Assembly: GCF_000265465.1 (NCBI RefSeq)
Contig: NC_018016.1
Location: 1-64,000 of the forward strand
DNA: 64,000 nucleotides
Source of the DNA: Ornithobacterium rhinotracheale DSM 15997
Lineage (GTDB): Bacteria; Bacteroidota; Bacteroidia; Flavobacteriales; Weeksellaceae
Direction of reading: 5' to 3'
Position numbers and translations under genes: made by a program. How positions within the stretch are numbered: the first letter of the stretch is position 1; each line of letters starts with the position of its first letter. Positions 62,909 to 64,000 of the stretch are shown here, piece by piece. The notes under the pieces are model-generated. The model ran no database searches, was not told where the DNA came from, and worked only from the letters and a program-made list of their open reading frames with translations.

Positions 62909-63610
62909 ATGAAATTAGATGTATTAGCCACAGGTCCGCACCCAGACGATGTAGAACTAGGTTGTGGCGGAACCCTTGCCAAGATGGCAAAACAGGGATA
63001 TAAAGTAGGTATTCTCGACCTTACACAAGGAGAATTAGGAACGCGTGGAAGCAGAGAAATCCGAATGGAAGAGGCAAAAAAGGCGGGCGAAATTTTAGGC
63101 ATTTCGGCAAGAGAAAATTTAAAAATGAAAGACGGATTTTTTGTAAACGATACCGAACATCAATTAAAAATCATAGAAATCATTCGTAAGTATCAGCCAG
63201 AAATTGTAATCACTTCGGCACCAAACGATCGCCATATCGATCATGCGCGTGCACACGAATTGGTGAAGAATGCGGCTTTTCTTTCAGGATTAAAGAAAAT
63301 TGAAACAGGGCAGGAGCCATGGCGACCAAAACATATATTTAGCTACATTCAGTGGCAACCACTCACACCAGATTTCATTGTGGATATTACGGGATTTTTA
63401 GACCAAAAGATTCAATCTTGTTTGGCGTATAAATCACAGTTTCATGATCCAAATTCTACAGAACCAGAAACAGCCATTTCAAACAAAAACTTTACCGAAA
63501 GTATTGAATACAGAGCCAAGGACATGGGACGCATCATCTGGAAAGACGCAGGCGAAGGTTTCATAAAAAATGATAATCTAGGCGTGGATAATCTTATGGC
63601 GTTTTTGTAA
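62909..63610 (+). CDS. bshB1: Bacillithiol biosynthesis deacetylase BshB1
   Basis: A 233-residue zinc-dependent LmbE-type deacetylase that removes the acetyl group from GlcNAc-malate in bacillithiol synthesis. The metal site is HPDD (His11, Asp13, Asp14) in ATGPHPDDVELGCGGTL, with the third ligand in NDRHIDHARAH near residue 108-118. The segment GELGTRGSREIRMEEAKKAGEILG is typical of BshB1. The other bsh genes are not in the window. It is separated from mgsA by a terminator. Confidence 0.93.
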   Translation: MKLDVLATGPHPDDVELGCGGTLAKMAKQGYKVGILDLTQGELGTRGSREIRMEEAKKAGEILGISARENLKMKDGFFVNDTEHQLKIIEIIRKYQPEIVITSAPNDRHIDHARAHELVKNAAFLSGLKKIETGQEPWRPKHIFSYIQWQPLTPDFIVDITGFLDQKIQSCLAYKSQFHDPNSTEPETAISNKNFTESIEYRAKDMGRIIWKDAGEGFIKNDNLGVDNLMAFL

Positions 63611-63620
63611 TTAAAAGTCT

Positions 63621-63658
63621 TGATAATTTGAAATTTAATCTCTCAAATGATTTTTTTT
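63621..63658 (+). terminator. Probable terminator of bshB1
   Basis: Stem ATaATTTGA / TCAAATgAT with one mismatch and a roughly 12-base loop, followed by eight T residues. Confidence 0.5.
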
Positions 63659-63755
63659 GTGAAAATTATTTACTTTTTTTTGTGTTTGAAAATTATATTG
63701 GCATAAATTTTGAAAATTAAATCTATTAAATTTAATAAATGTTAAAATTTTAATC

Positions 63756-64000
63756 ATGAAAAAAATATTTTTGATGCTCACGGTGATTTTGTCAAATGCA
63801 ATGTTTGCACAAGATGATTTGTTTAATAATATTTTCCCTGAAAAATCATTCGATTACGCTAGTTTGATTAGTTCAAAAACTTTTGAGGGCATAGATAACG
63901 AAGGGTATAAAAAAGTAGTAGAGCGTGGTGCTATTTTGGGAGCTGTTGGCGACAATTACACCCGCTGGCAATTGGATTTCACTTCTGTGAAAAAAGATTC
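63756..64000 (+). CDS. Secreted protein, N-terminal part only
   Basis: An open frame of at least 81 codons runs off the window end. It begins with a Sec signal peptide (MKKIFLMLTVILSNAMFAQ), followed by DDLFNNIFPEKSFDYASLISSKTFEG and a region ending in WQLDFTSVKK. I do not recognise the family from this fragment. The ATG is the only good start, and an AT-rich stretch of about 100 bases precedes it. Confidence 0.6.
   Translation, partial: MKKIFLMLTVILSNAMFAQDDLFNNIFPEKSFDYASLISSKTFEGIDNEGYKKVVERGAILGAVGDNYTRWQLDFTSVKKD

Overview
The window is a stretch of AT-rich chromosome from a member of the Bacteroidota, most likely a flavobacterium of the Weeksellaceae type. An Ornithobacterium-like organism is my guess from the gene set and is not proven. 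The evidence is: Bacteroidota-type promoters (TAnnTTTG -7 boxes, some with TTTG about 17-21 bases upstream) and start codons mostly without Shine-Dalgarno sequences; a lipoprotein TamA homologue (TamL); a DUF5683 gene between parB and dapB; a long signal peptidase I; BshB1 of the bacillithiol pathway; a Rho factor with a long Asn/Gln-rich insertion; a fused alpha-beta 2-oxoacid dehydrogenase E1; and many Cys lipoproteins. The window begins just upstream of dnaA, so position 1 is probably the conventional start of the chromosome record.

Layout. 0.1-2.7 kb: dnaA, a low-molecular-weight tyrosine phosphatase and an RsmI-like methyltransferase in one tight operon. 2.8-7.7 kb: an OmpA lipoprotein, rlmH, a CPBP protease, rdgB, a second OmpA lipoprotein and rimO. 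7.8-8.5 kb: a degenerate small GIY-YIG protein next to an array of about 146-bp repeats built of hairpins. 8.5-12.2 kb: an RND/MMPL exporter, a Met-type tRNA and a secreted surface protein. 12.4-19.5 kb: one long leftward operon with wecB, wecC, an esterase-like protein, a GH29 fucosidase, a glycosyltransferase, a small lipoprotein and a class III aminotransferase. 19.6-28.5 kb: an FKBP isomerase, a Dyp peroxidase, an M1 aminopeptidase, an 860-bp gene-free region, yidC and pyrG. 28.6-40.6 kb: SRP RNA, a cytochrome c lipoprotein, a YtxH-like protein, E1 dehydrogenase, tamL, a TrmH-type methyltransferase, a Ser-type sulfatase, a GH125 mannosidase, a PhnA-type zinc-ribbon protein and glyA. 40.9-48.3 kb: an agmatinase-family enzyme, a second M1 peptidase, two GT2 glycosyltransferases, a SUI1 protein, accA and dnaB. 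48.3-54.1 kb: a broken lipoprotein gene and the leftward parA-parB-DUF5683-dapB-(membrane protein)-lepB operon. 54.2-56.5 kb: small unknown genes around an ABC ATPase. 56.6-64 kb: rho, a PAP2 phosphatase, a 21-bp minisatellite, cydA without an adjacent cydB, a lipoprotein, mgsA, bshB1 and the start of a secreted protein.

Most genes are core replication, translation, envelope and metabolic functions. The glycan genes fall into two groups: polymer synthesis (wecBC and glycosyltransferases) and host-type glycan breakdown (GH29, sulfatase, GH125). The stretches that ordinary genes do not explain are the hairpin-repeat array with its GIY-YIG neighbour, the heptad minisatellite upstream of cydA, the small ABC cluster, a long intergenic RNA hairpin before the GH125 gene, and the gene-free region upstream of the first M1 peptidase.
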